From Artemia franciscana (taxonomy: Eukaryota; Arthropoda; Branchiopoda; Anostraca; Artemiidae), in assembly GCF_032884065.1 (NCBI RefSeq), contig NC_088863.1, forward strand, positions 42,711,399 through 42,775,398: DNA of 64,000 nucleotides, given 5' to 3'. Shown here in pieces: positions 62,986-64,000 of this stretch. Position numbers and translations under genes: made by a program. The notes below the pieces were generated by a model that saw only the letters and a list, made by a program, of their open reading frames with translations, made no database searches and had not been told where the DNA came from. Position 1 is the first letter of the stretch. Each line of letters begins with the position of its first letter.

Positions 62986-64000
62986 ACCATCATAAGAACC
63001 GATGCAAATCTCGCCACTGGTTGCATCTGTATTGTTTCATAGCAGGAATTGAGATTTGAGAAAAAAGAAGTTAATTTCAGATCAGCATTCACAAGCCAAA
63101 ATTCTTACTATAGGTCAAAGAAAATAAACAAAGAAAATATTCTTTGTCCTTTTTTCAGTATAGTGGTCTATAAATGCCAGAATTTACGAAGATTAACAAA
63201 ATTACAATCACGAGTTGGAGAATTGTCCTCCTTGCGATTTTATGGTCGTCTCTGTTCAGTCTGATAAAAGGATGGAATGGTTTAATATTTCATGGTTTTA
63301 ATATAATATGTATTGAAGAAATAGGTGGGCACAATTTAAGACCAAAAGCAGTTAGATAAATACTTTATAAATAAAAAATTTGAAAACCACGTTATAAAAA
63401 TTAACTAATAAGGGGGAAACAGAATTTTCGGTTCTTAAGAATGCTTTTGAAGAAACTTCAAAATTTTCTGAATATCTTTAATGTTGTGAACTTTTTTACT
63501 CTAACTTGTAAATATTTTCTAAAAATTTGAACATGGTACGCATCCACATTGTCATCCACAGCATTCACAAAATTATGCTTGTATGATAAATACTTCGAGG
63601 TGAATAGATTGTTGACTGAAAATGTACACCATGTTTTAATTCTTATGAAATTATTTTGATTTTGAGTAAAAAAAATTCTCAACATTCAAAGTATTTATAA
63701 AATTTTGAAGTATGCGCATCGAGTTTTCTTTAGAACCGATAAAAATATTTTCCCCTTTTTGGTCCTTTTATAAAACGTGGTTTTAAAAATTTTTCCTTCT
63801 GAAGTTTTATACCTGACTTATCTAATAACAACCAGTCTTTTGGTAATGTAAAAAAAAGACCACAGATACAAAATGGATACTCATAATTTAAGCGTTATAT
63901 TCATTAATTAAAGCTGGTGTTTAAACATAAAAGGGATATTGTATTGATGATTTCCTCACATATTCAAACCCATAGGAAGTGGCTAATCCCTGACCTTTGC
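62986..64000. other. Non-coding stretch, no gene recognised
   Basis: AT-rich; only short ORFs without recognisable domains. Confidence 0.4.

Overview
This is eukaryotic, AT-rich, intron-bearing genomic DNA crowded with transposable-element remains: APE-type LINEs, Helitrons, foldback elements, satellites and (TA)n tracts. An arthropod fits best. Several repeat families (the GTAAGGAGCGACATTAAAAC foldback, the GGACTATTTTGAACAAAATGG satellite, the RTE-like LINE) look to me like brine shrimp (Artemia) repeats, but that is recollection and could not be checked here. No bacterial genes, rRNA, intact tRNA gene or CRISPR array was seen. Layout: 0-5 kb holds decayed LINEs on the minus strand, with an RTE-type element (about 1036-4018) inserted into an older LINE whose two halves lie at 541-1035 and 4004-4890. 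5-9.8 kb is non-coding with one inverted repeat and a (TA)n tract. 9.8-13.6 kb is a near full-length but broken LINE (zinc-knuckle ORF1, endonuclease, reverse transcriptase). 14.7-15.7 kb is another reverse transcriptase remnant on the plus strand. 16.0-18.9 kb is a large inverted duplication built around Helitron 5' ends, (TA)n and a GGGACAC minisatellite. 20.2-21.4 kb has a tandem duplication and a foldback element. 21.9-24.3 kb is an internally deleted RTE-like LINE. The one convincing host gene is on the minus strand. Its last exon (26550-28689) encodes a long ectodomain with CUB-like segments, an LDL-receptor class A module and a transmembrane helix. Three upstream exons (43475-43777, 47129-47487 and tentatively 48572-48736) have splice sites and codon phases that join exactly: 2967 nt, 988 residues plus stop. 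The 14.8 kb intron 28690-43474 carries most of the Helitron material, a hAT-like MITE with 8-bp target duplications, foldbacks and a 1.1 kb A-rich tract. That intron's largest element is a decayed autonomous Helitron (about 36966-41348) with N-terminal coding repeats, Rep pieces and a PIF1-type helicase; non-autonomous derivatives sit beside it. 50.6-55.4 kb consists of two tandem satellite arrays. 56.7-63 kb contains two full copies and one partial copy of a composite repeat (module X, foldback V1, module Y, foldback V2), also present reversed at 30.9-32.7 kb. Strongest observations: foldback arms match each other far better within a copy than between copies; a (TA)n expansion sits exactly at the Rep tyrosine motif; the Helitron Walker A Thr is replaced by Lys; two hairpin-plus-CTAG Helitron termini are stacked back to back; and the host exons chain in phase across TE-filled introns.
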